This document shows, piece after piece, positions 36,351-48,734 of a stretch of DNA of 64,000 nt; position 1 is the stretch's first letter; every line of letters begins with the position of its first letter. Source of the DNA: Lunularia cruciata (taxonomy: Eukaryota; Streptophyta; Marchantiopsida; Lunulariales; Lunulariaceae); assembly GCA_948567375.1 (NCBI GenBank), contig OX419758.1:61571001-61635000 (forward strand), given 5' to 3'. The notes under the pieces are model-generated. The model did not search any database and was not told the origin of the DNA. It saw nothing but the letters and a program-made list of their open reading frames with translations. The position numbers were made by a program, and so were the translations under genes.

Positions 36351-37697
36351 AGTGATCACAGAGTTGTTTATAAGCAGATCCATGGCCCACGAGAACTAAT
36401 CTGCAGAAGCTTTAGAATACAGGCGCATGCGCTATATGTGTTCGCTGCTTTGTTCACAGGCAATCAGAAAGGGTCAACAGGTGACAACTCCAGGAATCCA
36501 CCGGAAACAAAAATCCGTTTCAGAACCTGAAGACATGAACAAGACTTACCTCCCAACTTGGAGTAGAAACAATGTTTCACTTTCTGATCGGTAAGCTTTT
36601 CCTCCACAATTGACTTTGTTGACCTACAGTTCCTTCTACAAGTCGGCATGAGTTTCTATTTGGCACTGTACTTGTAGATGCTTGACTCTTCAGTCTATTC
36701 AAGTTATCTTTTGGTCCGATCCAGGGCAGGACGTTCCTAGTGTGGGGCACCGGCAACTAAAGTATGAAGAGGCTCGATGTTAAAGCACAGGACCTTAGTC
36801 AGAATGAGCCCTCTTTCTCGGCTGCGCAGAATTCTGAGGCTGAACATGGTTGCATATTACTCGAACTCGACGACCTGAGGTCATGATCTGCATCAGAATT
36901 GAAGACATTATGCTACAAGTGAAATAAAATATTTTTCGTATTAAAAACCCATAATATTTGCATCTATTTAATATTAATACTAATATTTTAAAATCTTAAG
37001 AAAATTACACACCACACAAAATTAACATTAATTTCCGGAAAACATAAATTTTACACTTATTATGAAAATACTATGGATAATGTACGTCTGACTGGTCCTG
37101 CATGCGCAATGCGTTACTCCGTACCTGTAGGAGCGAGATTCAACATAATCTACCGGAGGCTGTATAGATATCGAACTACGTACCTGTCTTGACAAAGCTC
37201 GACACTGCAAAATGAATGCAAAAAGGTTGAACTGAAATTTGGAGGTACTCACACTGGAGAGCTTCCTACCTCTCTAAGGTCAACCTGAATTAAATTGTAT
37301 TCACCTCGAAATGCTCGCTAACTATCGTTGCCAGAGTTTGCTGCAAGATTTCGTATTCGAAGTCGTGTTTTAGAGCTTTGATACACTGCTAATCGTACTG
37401 CTTGAATCCGAAGTCGTGACAGAGTTATTTCTGTGATTCACTGTCTACGCTTAAGTGCTAGTACTAGATCAGGAGTTTGTGGAGACAAAGTCTAGTATGT
37501 ATCTGCAAGATGCAAGCTTTCACCATCAGCGCAAGCTACAGCAGCCGTTAGAAATGGTCTCTCCTTATCATAGCAGATTGCTCATTCAATAAGTGATCAC
37601 TTTCCGACCAGTGGAATGAGACGGGAGACATCATAGTCAACTCGAAGGCACGTTCCTGACGTGCTACTGCTATCTGTACATGTAGTTGAATCCAAAA

Positions 37698-37738
37698 TCT
37701 TCATGGTTTTTGACGTCATAGTCAAAAAACCATGAAGA
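37698..37738. repeat. Near-perfect inverted repeat (hairpin)
   Basis: TCTTCATGGTTTTTGAC, a six-base loop, then GTCAAAAAACCATGAAGA: 17 paired bases with one bulged A. Confidence 0.9.
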
Positions 37739-39178
37739 AGGTATTCCTCTTGAGCTGGATCCGAACTCATGGCATTGTCAACATTAAGTTATTAGAGATT
37801 TCTCAAGCTTAAGTTTTCGAATCAAGCCATAAACTCCGTCGAAGCAAGTATAAATGAATTTCACGGATAGTAGCGAATAGTTCCTCTTTATCACTTAGTG
37901 CTAGAGGTGGTCATTGTCCATAATCTTCAGCCTAACAGCAGCTAAACACGCAGACTTTTGATAAATGATCATAACATGGGTACACATTCCCACTTATCCC
38001 ACATTGGAGGCATCAGCATATGCCCAGAGTTCTTTGGAATTGGATTCATAGTGGCTTCTTACCTGAACACCGAGAGATCATATAAGTTAACTCTTTTAGA
38101 TTCTTTGCAAAGTTTGTGTACAATCGCACAGCTTCTGCGTATTAACGTCCAGCTGCACTGTATAGCTGTGTAAGTTTGCACATGAGCCCGGACTCGTATA
38201 CACATGCATTCGGATGAATTCACGTATTATCTGGTCAACTGACGCGTACTAGGTAAAGCTTAAAGTATCTGATTCTCCGTCAAAATTCTGTTCCGCGTGG
38301 TTGGATCATCTGCACCTGGAAATTTCCACTAATTAAAAGCAAGTCTCGGTCTCACTAAAGAAGTTTCCTCGTGATTCTAGTTCTGTCAGGTTCCCTGCCT
38401 CCCCTTCTATTCTCGAGATGTTATGATGCTACAAGGAAAAATGGGTGTTTTGGTATACTGAACAGCAGGATAATAATCTGACAAACTTCTCGATTTCGAC
38501 ACTTGGTGATTGAGTTGTAGCTATCTTCAGGTTTCTAAATGGAACTGTTATGCATACTGAATGATCACACCAGTATGCTCCACTGGTCTTCCCATGCTAT
38601 TGGGCGCGCGCGGCAAATTTGCATCTCTGGCAATGTGGCGCCTCAATCCTAGGTTGCTTTTCCTTATGATGGACTCTGGTGTTGTCTTCGTGAGACCCCA
38701 TTCAAGATAGGCGTTGTATCTGATATGGATGATCTGAGCAAGTTTGATCAGCAGGACAAGTTCGAGGTATTTCTTTACAGCTCCGGTGGAGTCAGACGTC
38801 CTACATTTGGAGTTTGGAATCGGCCGAAGCGGACCTCGCATTGCCGACCCATCGTCGACGGTGCAAGTTAAAAAGTTGACCAGAATAAATGGACCGCATC
38901 CAAATGTTCGTGTTCTGCATAGAAGATGGAATTCTTTACTCTCTCGTGCTGATGTTGATGGACATGTAGTGTACAGTGGCAAATGGTTTGAGCACTGTTT
39001 CTCCAACTGCTTGTGCACGGTAGAAGTCACAAGCAAACCTCTGAGTATGACCTTCACAGTCCTTCTGTCTCCATCAAAATGCCCTTAACTCTCATCAGGT
39101 CACCAAATTTACTTTCACCAATTTAGTACTCCTCATCTACTGTGGTGTTGTCGTCTATCTGTCACGTATGTGCGTGAC

Positions 39179-39574
39179 TCAGTTGTGAATTGGAGAGGGC
39201 CCTTGAGGTGGAACTTCTGTGGTCTTAGGCAGCTCCTGAAATTCTGATGTGAAGCTGAATTTCTTTGCACTAATCAGCTTTCGATGAGACCTGAGGCTTG
39301 GCGGCGGCAAATTCACCTGTGGTAGTATCTTGCGTATAACACTCACTATAAAACTGGTCTCATGATCAGCAGGTGAAGAACTAGGTGAAGCTATCCATGA
39401 GACCTGTAGCTCCCGATGCTGCTGAACCACATTCTCGGAATTCAGAAGAGACTCACCTTTGGAGAGATTTGCTACATCATGCAGAACGGCATTTCCTTGA
39501 GCTGAAGCTGAAAGCGAGGACGTTATCATAAGGATGAAGGTGATGCAGGTCAAAGATACTAAAGGAGACGACAT
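39179..39574 (-). CDS. Small secreted peptide precursor, CLE/IDA-like C-terminus
   Basis: A single-exon frame of 131 codons from ATG at 39574 to TGA at 39179. The frame is open further upstream, but only non-ATG codons occur there. Residues 1-26 form a classical signal peptide: MSSPLVSLTCITFILMITSS, then a small-residue region ending near ASAQG. The middle is variable and rich in Ser, Lys and His (SHRKLISAKKF). The protein ends exactly with TEVPPQGPSPIHN. CLE hormones end in patterns such as xxVPxGPxPxHN, with conserved Pro, Gly-Pro and His-Asn. IDA-type peptides carry PPSGPSxRHN. This tail has the spacing of neither: relative to CLE it has one extra residue between VP and GP. Intronless structure, length, signal peptide and terminal position all fit a peptide hormone precursor acting in the apoplast on receptor kinases. 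A TATA box lies 274 bp upstream. Family assignment is inference. Confidence 0.65.
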   Translation of the reverse strand: MSSPLVSLTCITFILMITSSLSASAQGNAVLHDVANLSKGESLLNSENVVQQHRELQVSWIASPSSSPADHETSFIVSVIRKILPQVNLPPPSLRSHRKLISAKKFSFTSEFQELPKTTEVPPQGPSPIHN

Positions 39575-39847
39575 CCTGAGTGCTGAATGAAGGCTAGTAA
39601 ACGAGCTCGAGTCTGCCACTATCTTGATGGTGTGTGAAGTACTGGGACACGATTGCCTTTAGCAAAACTGCTAGAAATGGAATTGCAACTATGCGTTGTG
39701 TGACCGTTTACTTACAAGCTTCGGTTTCGTCTACTTCTGAATGAGTCGACTTTCAGTAAGAATGAGATCAAGTCAAAGAGTGTCTCGGACAGATCTTCCC
39801 TGCAAGTATGGTCTATAATGACAAATGTTAGAGTCAACACGCATGGC

Positions 39848-39854
39848 TTATATA
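39848..39854 (-). promoter_or_regulatory. TATA box upstream of the peptide gene
   Basis: On the minus strand ATCTATATAAGCCATGC, a canonical plant TATA context. It predicts a transcription start near 39820 and a leader of roughly 240 bases before the ATG at 39574. Confidence 0.5.
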
Positions 39855-39899
39855 GATGTAGTTCCTGCCGGCGATAGCTTCTTCGCCATCTTGGACCAG

Positions 39900-42800
39900 G
39901 ACCATCTACATTAATGTATCACCTGCAATCTGCGAAATGCTAACTCCAGCTCAGCAAGCTAAGTGCGCCAGTAGCCTACAAGTGGGATTGATGATGGGAG
40001 GCGGTAGGGATCAAGTATGAGATTCTTTCTAAGATTGTACCTAGACAAGCATGTGGTGGCTCAGACTACGAAACTGGGTTTCGCCTTAAATTATACCTGT
40101 ATGCACTGAGCTTGGCCGAGATGCAAAAGGTATGGCATTGTTTGATCGATCCTTAGCTGAACTAGCATCTCTGCTTTGGCTGTACAGAGACTCAGTACAC
40201 TTTCCAGTTAGAGGTAAGCTTCAAGAATGGGTTAGTTACAAGATAGCTAGCTTTACATTTCGGCTATAGCGTTCCTACTCCACACACTGTAATGACGTTC
40301 TAGAAGGAAATCTACAAGTTTGGGTTGGTACTCATTCTACACAACTCGCTGTAGAAGTACAAGATCCAGACTTGATTACTTGCTTGGTGGGCGACGGCCC
40401 CTTTCTATAGTTGACTGCGGTGCATACTGTTCTCCCTGTGTTTGTCCCTTGGCCTTCGGCCATCCATAAACCTTGTATTTAGGTTCACTTCTTAACATAA
40501 GCTGGATATCCTGTTCTAAGATTCAGGATCGTTATACAGTTTACTGCTGGATCGAATGAATATAGAGATTTGACCATAATTCGAATGTCAGTGTCGGGAC
40601 AATCTTCTTTGGGGACTGGGCACTAGAATTTCTGTGTATAAATCGCCCCTGGCCACAGCTGTTTCCAACTTCAACTCTATGCGGGCACTTCATACTCTTC
40701 CCAGAGACTTGCTACTACTTTCACCCACTGGCACCTAAAGTCAATATCTTTGACCCAGTCGACTAGGCTTAAATGGTGATACGGAGATACCTAAACTGAG
40801 ATTCGATGGTCAAGATTAGATTAGATGAGAGACCCTCACCTCAAAGTAATGAGTAATGAGTGCACAGTTATACTCAGATCATACCATCCGTGCTTAGCCT
40901 CCGAGTTGAATAATGTCATAAGACAGATAAGACATATCAATGTAAGCTAAGGCCCCAGGGTGGGACGTTACTAGCTTTGCAACCCATGTATATAGAAGGT
41001 GCCCATTCGAGTTCGAAATAACCTTCCCGTCCTCCACATGTTTTGTTTCCAGTATCCGTTGTTCCTTGCAAAGACGGTATTGTTCTCTGGCAGGCCCCAG
41101 ATCCTGCTAGGGAGACTTCTCCAGGACCAGTCAGTCTATGTTTAGGACCGAGATACTTGCAATTGTAGATATATATATAGCGAACGGAACCAGTAAAAGT
41201 TCATCCATTCGTAACATTGTGAATCCGGTATCACAAGGACCAGTGCTTCATCGATCCCTCAAACTATAAATCGTACTAGCTCAACTTTGTAGCTATTTGA
41301 AATGCTTAATAGACACAAGTGTGAAACTTAGATGTTGATTACTTCGGAACATTTCCACTATTATTGGAATCACTTTTCCATGTTGAAGCATGCATTCTCC
41401 TGCTGCAGGATGTACAGTGCTCACCTCACCTCAAGCATGTTGATTCCTGCCCTTAAGCTTCTTTAGGACGCCTCCTACTGCTCGTTATGATCAGGTTTAA
41501 CTTCATGTTACTAGGTGCCATGCCACGAGGCGCGATTCAAATGCACATGTGCTGCATGCGAGATTTAAACTTAACTTAAACTTGAGGACGAAGGTACTTT
41601 AGATGAGCCGAAAAATGGACATGAGCACTCTAGGCCTGTAATAGCATGCCGTCCCGAACGGACGCATGATATCAATCCTTCTTTCCTCGTCCATCTACTA
41701 CTGGGCTCTTCATCTTATCAGCAAGGTCCACTAGACCTGATACTGACGGCGACTTTCTCCTTCTGGAGCTAAAAGGAATATGAAGGACAGACAGCAATAT
41801 TATAGTGCTGGCTTAAGCTTTGTCAATTGAATAAACCTGCAGTTTGAGCTAAAAATCAAGGGTCCCTCACATATTCTGCTGAACGAGATTCATGACGGAG
41901 AGATGAAATCTGAGTCTCTCTTCTTTGGAGCTAAATCTGAGAATGTACAAGCCAGTCTATGTTTAGGTCAAACGTAATTTAAACAAAGCACAAGTTGCAA
42001 CTGTTGGTTTCGGATTGGAACAAAGTTAATGGAGAATAGTAGTCGTGTCCACACTATTCAGTTCTGATCCGTCTGTGGTTCTTTGAGGTCCCCTTTTGCA
42101 ATTGTTTCACCTGATCCGTTTACCGCTGTGTGGTAAACGCCTTCGACCTGCGTGTTAATATCCACTAGTACTAACTGCGGTGATGGTGGCTTCAGATTCC
42201 ATGCAATGCCTCTAAACTTCATTGGACCATCAACTAATGACAGTAAAATGAAGTATACCTTTCCAGAGAATTTTCTCTGGTTTGAACTCCACGACAATTG
42301 CCGAGATATATATTCCCTCATCAGCACGGTATATTTAGATGAACTTGTTTACGCACGTGGACAACTGGAATTTCCACGGCTGCTTGAACCGTTTGCCAGT
42401 AGATGATCATGTGACCTCGTGACCTGACTGCAAGTGGGTGTCCTGAGACTTGCAGTTGTAGCATGGGATCGAGAAATGTCTAATGATTGATCTCCCGTCG
42501 TCAAATGAGATCAATTTGTCGCTTCTAAGGAGCTAATATCATAATGGTCGCTCTTCACAAAAGGTCAAGGTGCTTTAGATTCGTGGAAATTTGATTAATA
42601 ACGTCGACTCATCGTAACAGTTACTTCAAATGCAGTTTTAACATTAATATCAGATGTCACTTATTTCATGAATAGTATCTAGAATCATCTCGCATATTTA
42701 GATAGCAGTTGACCTTTTCCACACCAGTTCCGCGAAGACTACTACTTCCAAACGCTTTGACAGGAATATGCTCAATTCCCTTGCAAGCCCGTATGCAAAC

Positions 42801-44700
42801 TCTGAGAAACGGAGAATTGAAGAACAATATCAGCAAGTATCAACAGGCCATAACAAGAGAGATCGACTGATACATTTGAACCACTGTAACAGACATTTGA
42901 TGGTTTATCTTGTAAACCAACAATCTTCCCATGGTAGTTAGTCACTAACTACCACGTTCACCACTGTCTGTGAACGCTGACCACTTCTCAAAGTTCTTTC
43001 TGTTTATCCTAGGACTAACTGATAAATGTCTCCAGAAAATTCATCCTGGATGGTTCCAGTCCTGCTCTTTGTGCACTAATTCACAATACATTCTTTCAAG
43101 ACAACATTCTTCAACTTGTCACTTGACATAGATGCGAGTCCAATCTGTATTACTCTTGACAAACTTCACGGCTACTGTATACTTCTGTTTGGACACTTCT
43201 GTATGGACACGTGAGCGCGTATCGGAATACATGTGCTCGCAAGTTTCGGTTTGATCTGCATCATTAACATCAATCAGTCTCGAGTTCTCAGGCCCATTTA
43301 GATTGCCAGTAAGACCTTATATTGTAGAAGTGATAAAATGTCTGAACGCATGAATGGTAACCAGCTTGCAAGTATCAATTGGATCTGTACATGTATCATT
43401 CACAGAATCGAAATTCGCGTTTGATCGTTGTAGTCCAATTCTCATTGAATTTTCGCTTTTGATTATCAACGATACATCCTGGATTATAAAATTTATGTAT
43501 CACGCTGTACCATATCATATAGATAGTCTACTTCTGTTGGGATTCGTGGTCTTTAAGAACACAATCAGCGACCCCCGTGGTTGCTGTCCGATCAAAGTTC
43601 TCACTCCTATCGATTTAGGAAGTAACTGTTTTGAGCAAATTGAGAATGTCGGTTCTGATGAAAACCAGCTGAGATTCAAGAGGGACTCGATCCTCCATGA
43701 TGGTTCCAGACAACGTCATGAGAAACCTGGAAACTCAATTTCGTAGGCATCCTGCGCTTGGAAGGACAAACTCCCCGTAACCAACACCACTTGAATCTTC
43801 CCTGTCGCACACAGTTTAGTGGCAGAAGTGTGAAGGAGATCGAGTCCATGCATTCAGAAGCCATCGAATTAAACTTCGATGTGAATCTCAGCCGAAGCGA
43901 GTCGTAATTGTGAATAGTGATTCTCTTTACAAACCAGTTTGGATAGAGGATTCCTTTCGCCCAAATCGAATCAATTATGATAATTTCCAACCAAATTCTT
44001 GCTTACTCACAGTAATTAATTGCAACTTTGCTCCACAAATGCCGAAGTTAGGCTTGATAGGATGCATAAACATTTCCTGAGAATGTGCTTAAGGTTTTAC
44101 TAAGCAAAGGTAGGAAAACCTTCAAATATATTGGTTTTTTAGCCATCTACTGCGGATCTTGGCCCCTCTTTCACTACTTATTTTGGTTTCATAATATAAT
44201 GAATTTTGGTTTCAAGAGTAAATATTATATCATTGTTTTGCATCATTATATGAATATAGAATTATTTATAATTAATAATTTGTCTTATTTTACAAATTTT
44301 AAAAATATAAATACTTGTTGCTCTAGCTATTTGAATAAAAAAGCTTCTCATGGATTACAATCAATAAATTAAAATATTGAAACATGATTTATGTCAAAAA
44401 GTCCAAGAATCATTTCAAGTCCCAGTTAACCTTTTTGCACTTTCAAATACCCATTATTTGGGTCTTCCCGTTTCATGTAATGCATTAATTAGTATTTGCT
44501 ACAAACCTCCTTGGTTTTAAATTTATAGTATTATTTCCTTAGCCTTTAGATATGGGGGTTTGGAGTAATTAGAAGATTGGTACATTCTATACATCTTTTC
44601 GCTTCAAAATTAGTTATAAATGATTCAAGTTTCCTATTACGTTTGAGGGCTTGTATAAGGGTAGAACTGATATGAGCGGTAAACTTAACCTCATGAAGAC
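39900..44700. other. Intergenic DNA; no gene supported
   Basis: Several frames of 85-130 codons (42058-42406 on both strands, 43354-43746 plus, 43676-43990 minus) lack known motifs, overlap antisense frames and show no clear splice partners. From about 44.1 kb the sequence turns AT-rich. Confidence 0.4.
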
Positions 44701-44752
44701 CCTAAACCTCCTTAAGCCCCATTTTACCATTTTGTCTCTCCCTTGTATGGTT

Positions 44753-44811
44753 CGATGGCGTCTTCCCATCCTTCGTGTGTTCTAAGCGGGTCGCCCTCTT
44801 CTCTATATCCT
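44753..44811 (+). repeat. Dispersed boundary motif, copy 3
   Basis: CGATGGCGTCTTCCCATCC, then TTCGTGTGTTCTAAGCGGG and TCGCCCTCTTCTC. Upstream CCCCATTTTACCATTTTGTC parallels the sequence before copy 2. Confidence 0.55.
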
Positions 44812-44954
44812 TAAGATTAAGTAAGTTTGGGGCTCATGTAAAGGTTAAATTAAGGATATTTTTAAATCTCCTCACCTTGTATGATCCTGCGACCGACGAG
44901 GAATGAAAATAATAAAGGACATCAGCAGCCTTCCATCATCTTTACCTGCACTAT

Positions 44955-45207
44955 TCTTTCCTATTGAGATTTTGAGCCAAACCTAGTTCTTTTCTATTAC
45001 CAATGGTTGATTATCTACAAATTACAAATTAACTTATTATTATCGGGAGAATTAGAACACAAGAAGGAAAGAAGACCCCGTCAAGCCGTACAAGGGAGAG
45101 AGACAAACTCTATAACTTATTATATTGGATTATGCTTGGGAGACATATCTAAGTTCGTTGTTTTTTCCTCTTGGAATTTTGAGCCCAACCTAGTTCTTTT
45201 CTATTCT
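44955..45207. repeat. Short direct repeat, 207 bp apart
   Basis: ATTTTGAGCCAAACCTAGTT plus CTTTTCTATT (44968-44998) recurs as ATTTTGAGCCCAACCTAGTT plus CTTTTCTATT (45175-45205). It could mark a small element or an LTR remnant. Confidence 0.6.
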
Positions 45208-45339
45208 CACCGGGTTAATCATACAATGCTCGTAAATATTTTGATCTCTAAGGATCTATCTCTCTATCTACGCGAGACATTTCTTAATTCAAACAATAAT
45301 GATGATAGAAAGATATACTTTTGGACTACTTTAAATCTT

Positions 45340-45920
45340 TTCAAGAGTGTAATTCAAACGATGATGCTGAAGTAATATTTCTTTAAGCAAAAGTTTAATA
45401 GCTTCACCGTTCAAAGGATGATACTCAAGTGAAGCATATTTGGGCATTAATTTACAGGTCTCACCGTTCAAAAGGATAACTAATAATATCGCTGTTCAAA
45501 GGATGACATTGAAGTAGGAGTAGTAGTGTAGCAATTTCAGAATTCAGAAGATGAAATGTAATGCAGCAATACTTAAATAGATCAAAGTGTACCTATTATG
45601 ATAAAAGAAAGATCTTGGATCTTTTGATTTTCTTTCTATCTAGCAAACAGTTAATAAGTTTCACCGGTCCAAAGCATGTTTTTAATACTAAGGATTAAGC
45701 TGAACCAAGATCGTTGTCTTTGAATCTGTTGTTATTTCCGCGAAAGGTTCACGGAAAGGAACACTCAAGTTAAGTTTGCCATCAGATGAGTACTTTGGTA
45801 ACGTCCTATCGAAATAACTTGTAGTAATTTAGTAATTCCACGGTTCTAAAGATGTTGACAGAGGTTTTTCACAAGGAGAGCAGTTTTCGCAGTTCGTACG
45901 ATGATGTTGAAGAAAAGTTA
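45340..45920. repeat. Diverged short tandem repeats (CACCGTTCAAAGGATGA family)
   Basis: Variants of TTCACCGTTCAAAGGATGAT, often followed by A(C/T)TGAAGTA, appear near 45347, 45404, 45457, 45491, 45655, 45833 and 45893. Spacing is irregular and the copies are decayed. No coding potential is seen. Confidence 0.5.
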
Positions 45921-48734
45921 AATCATAAAATCACGTTCTGCAGACCGTTCCAGATGCGGAGTCTTTGTGGTTCGAATCACGTGTGGAATGGTTGTACAGG
46001 CCGCTCTTGAATTTATGGTTTGAGTCGGTTCGTGTGTTACTTGATACGGAACTTCTGGTTTCGTTCATGTTGCAGCCTTTCAGTGTATTCTACAGTTTCC
46101 CAATATCTTATGTTCGTTCCGCGTGAAGTTCAATGAACCAAGCGAGGGTAATTTGATTTCCGGCGATGGTTAGTATCTACTATGGGATGCGGTGATTATT
46201 ATCTACTATGGGGAGGTGTAAACCCCTCATGATGTTTCGGAACCACGGAAAGTTAAATTGAAATCCCGGAGAGGTGATGAAACAGAAACAGAAACAGAAC
46301 CACAAAATTTGGAAAGTGGACCCTCCATTCTAATTCCTCTGGAAAGCAGATCCTTGGTTGCTCGAGTGTGCGTGATGGCCCCGCACTCCCTCCGTAGGGC
46401 CTAAAGGCACCACAGCAACTACCAGTACGTCCAAAGACCACTCCTACTTCCTGTTGATTAGTCCCATGGGCATGTTATGATCCATGGTGGACATGAAATC
46501 CATTTGATGCCCACGCTTTCCGCTTTACTCGACCCTCCGGTTGCTTGATACTCTGGACTATGTAAGCAGAATGCTGTTTCAATGATTTGAAATTCGTTAA
46601 TCCTACGTCGTAAAAAGGCAAGACGCATACGACTGTAAGGCGGAGATATGGAGCATCATCACCTTGCTTTGATGGCCAACTACTGTCAATCTAACGCACG
46701 TCTCACTATACAACGATACGCGAGTGTGATAGTCTTTACCTCAGGGACGACTCTCCCTTGGGAGAGACCACGATAGCTCATGGCTCGCTTGACCGGGAAA
46801 CAAGTCGGAAAGGAAGACACCGGTGACGAGCAGTAAAAAGCAAATACATAACAAAAATCTGAGATTGGCGACCTATCAGAAGCTTGAAGTGCACCACTTA
46901 CAGATTCAACAGTCCCCTCTCATCAGGTTGGCCAGCAGACAAGCATGGGAGAAACTTCGCTCACGCTCTAAGATAGCAAACGTTAGTAAGAATTCTTGAC
47001 AACGGGGAAATTAGCATAAGAAATATCTCATTTTCTACTCGGAATATTCTTTTAGGTGTCCAAGGAGGAGGAGTGAGTACCTCAAAAGTTGATGCTGTCA
47101 AGAATTTGGGCTATAACATCTCAAGTGAGCACATAATCAATCTGCTGGCAGTCATCCAGTGCATCTGCAAAATGGTCAGAACGTTCTAAACATGAAACAC
47201 CGGGCATAGAAAGGCATTCAATAAAAAGAATCAGAATTAACTCTTGAATATTCTTTGAAAGCCACGAAGACCGTTAAGCATCGACATCTCTGCGTTCCGA
47301 TGGGGTTGATAAGCTGACCACCCTTATTTCGTATTTGTAGGATTTCTCATCTTCGCAGACATCTTTCTAATAAAAGCTAGACTGAATTATGATAGCTCAC
47401 TCTAGCTTAAAACCTAGACTTGTTAACTTTCATGTACTCTACCCACTGGGTCTCCAACATTAAAGTAAAGAAAGAGACATTACGAGTTTCAGATAGTACT
47501 TCTAGGACGATAAATAACAACTCAGAGGGGAGCGATCCCTGAGCAAACATATGAGATAATCATTTCCAAGTGAGCAACTAAAAGAGTAGCAGCCAGTGGC
47601 TGTGCCTATTGAAGGCAATCGTGAGTTCGAACAAAACACATAACCAAGTTAAGCATATAGTAGCACACCGAGGTGCAAAGCCTAATAGGTTTAGCTTGTC
47701 TGTGCGTCCTAAACACAGTTGATTCTCCAAATGGTTCAAGGGCGGCGAAGGAAAAGCATGGCAATTAGGACCTAGACAAAATTTTGAAAACTCGAAAACT
47801 GACGTGCCACGGCAATAGATGGATACCTTGTTGAAAGCTTAATCTATCTTTTGATACAGAGATCTGACGGAATACAATGGTCACTGTACAGAATCTAAAC
47901 AAAGCTTGTGTCCCAGGCAGATGTGATGGACTTTTGAGGCGTCTATAAAGTCCCTTCTTTCCGATATACTTGTTTCCGAACTTTTAACATCCCTTGACAG
48001 CCATGGAATACAGATCTTCGAGAGCTAGATAAATCTTTACCTTGTATTCTTGATGATGCTTTGATTCAGTCCTCTAAGTGACGTGAGCATCAAGTCCACC
48101 ATTGCTCTTTTCACCACCAAGCGTCACTAGCAGACAAAGAGGTCAAGCCTACCAGCATAACATTGCGCTGCTATTGAGATTCCTCCTAAAGCTTACAGAA
48201 AGAGAGACGGCCGAGGCACGGTTCTGCAGTATCTCACATGCCAAAAGGAATGTCATCGTGGCCGTACTGAGGAAAAATGGTAGGAAAGTTCCGGTTGATT
48301 GAATATATGCCAGTCTCACATTTGTAAATGTGATTTGGCTGATAAAAGGGTTGATGAAAAATTCTGGTTGCCTAAACCATGCTTACCTGCACCCTTTCCG
48401 TATTAACCAAGATGTGGACTACGGAGTTTACCGTCTGTAACTACCATTCAATGCACTCGATAAACGGAGCATCGTCTCGGATGCAAGCCTGAGTGCTTTA
48501 GCCTGACAAAGTGATCTAATACCACCCACTGTATGCCTACTTCTCGAAACTCCAAACAATGTGCATAAGAGCTTCTGTAATTTACAATTCTTACACGAGT
48601 ATTTCTAAGGAAACTCCCTCGTGCCCCAGAGTTTTCAAAACTTAGGCAATTTGGCATGCCTACAACGCGGAAGAGATGTCCATCATAGTCATCCATATCA
48701 CACTTGACGTTTTCCGTGGCTTATATTCAGAGGC
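45921..48734. other. Intergenic DNA downstream of the CDKG gene
   Basis: No recognisable gene. The part nearest 48735 should contain the 3' untranslated region and poly(A) signals of the kinase gene on the minus strand. Confidence 0.4.

Larger units (their letters stand above)
32839..39178. other. Intergenic DNA; no gene supported
   Basis: Balanced composition except for an AT-rich block at about 35690-35890. Frames such as 34138-34485 (plus), 35017-35298 (minus) and the overlapping pair at 38548-39088 have no recognisable domain. The minus frame at 35 kb contains a diverged 89-bp duplication (ATTCC.TTGCTGATTT...CATCATCCC at about 35130 and 35218). It is possible that unannotated exons lie here. 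I found no convincing chain. Confidence 0.4.

Noticed and set aside
38548-39088. Overlapping frames of 169 (minus) and 114 (plus) codons
   Set aside because: Opposite strands over the same DNA, no recognisable motif, no convincing splice partners and no codon bias visible. Kept only as a remark.
39575-39619. Longer start of the peptide gene at 39619
   Set aside because: That codon is GTG; the first ATG (39574) gives a cleaner signal peptide.
45960-45985. tRNA-like GGTTCGAATC box
   Set aside because: No matching A box or acceptor stem could be found around it.
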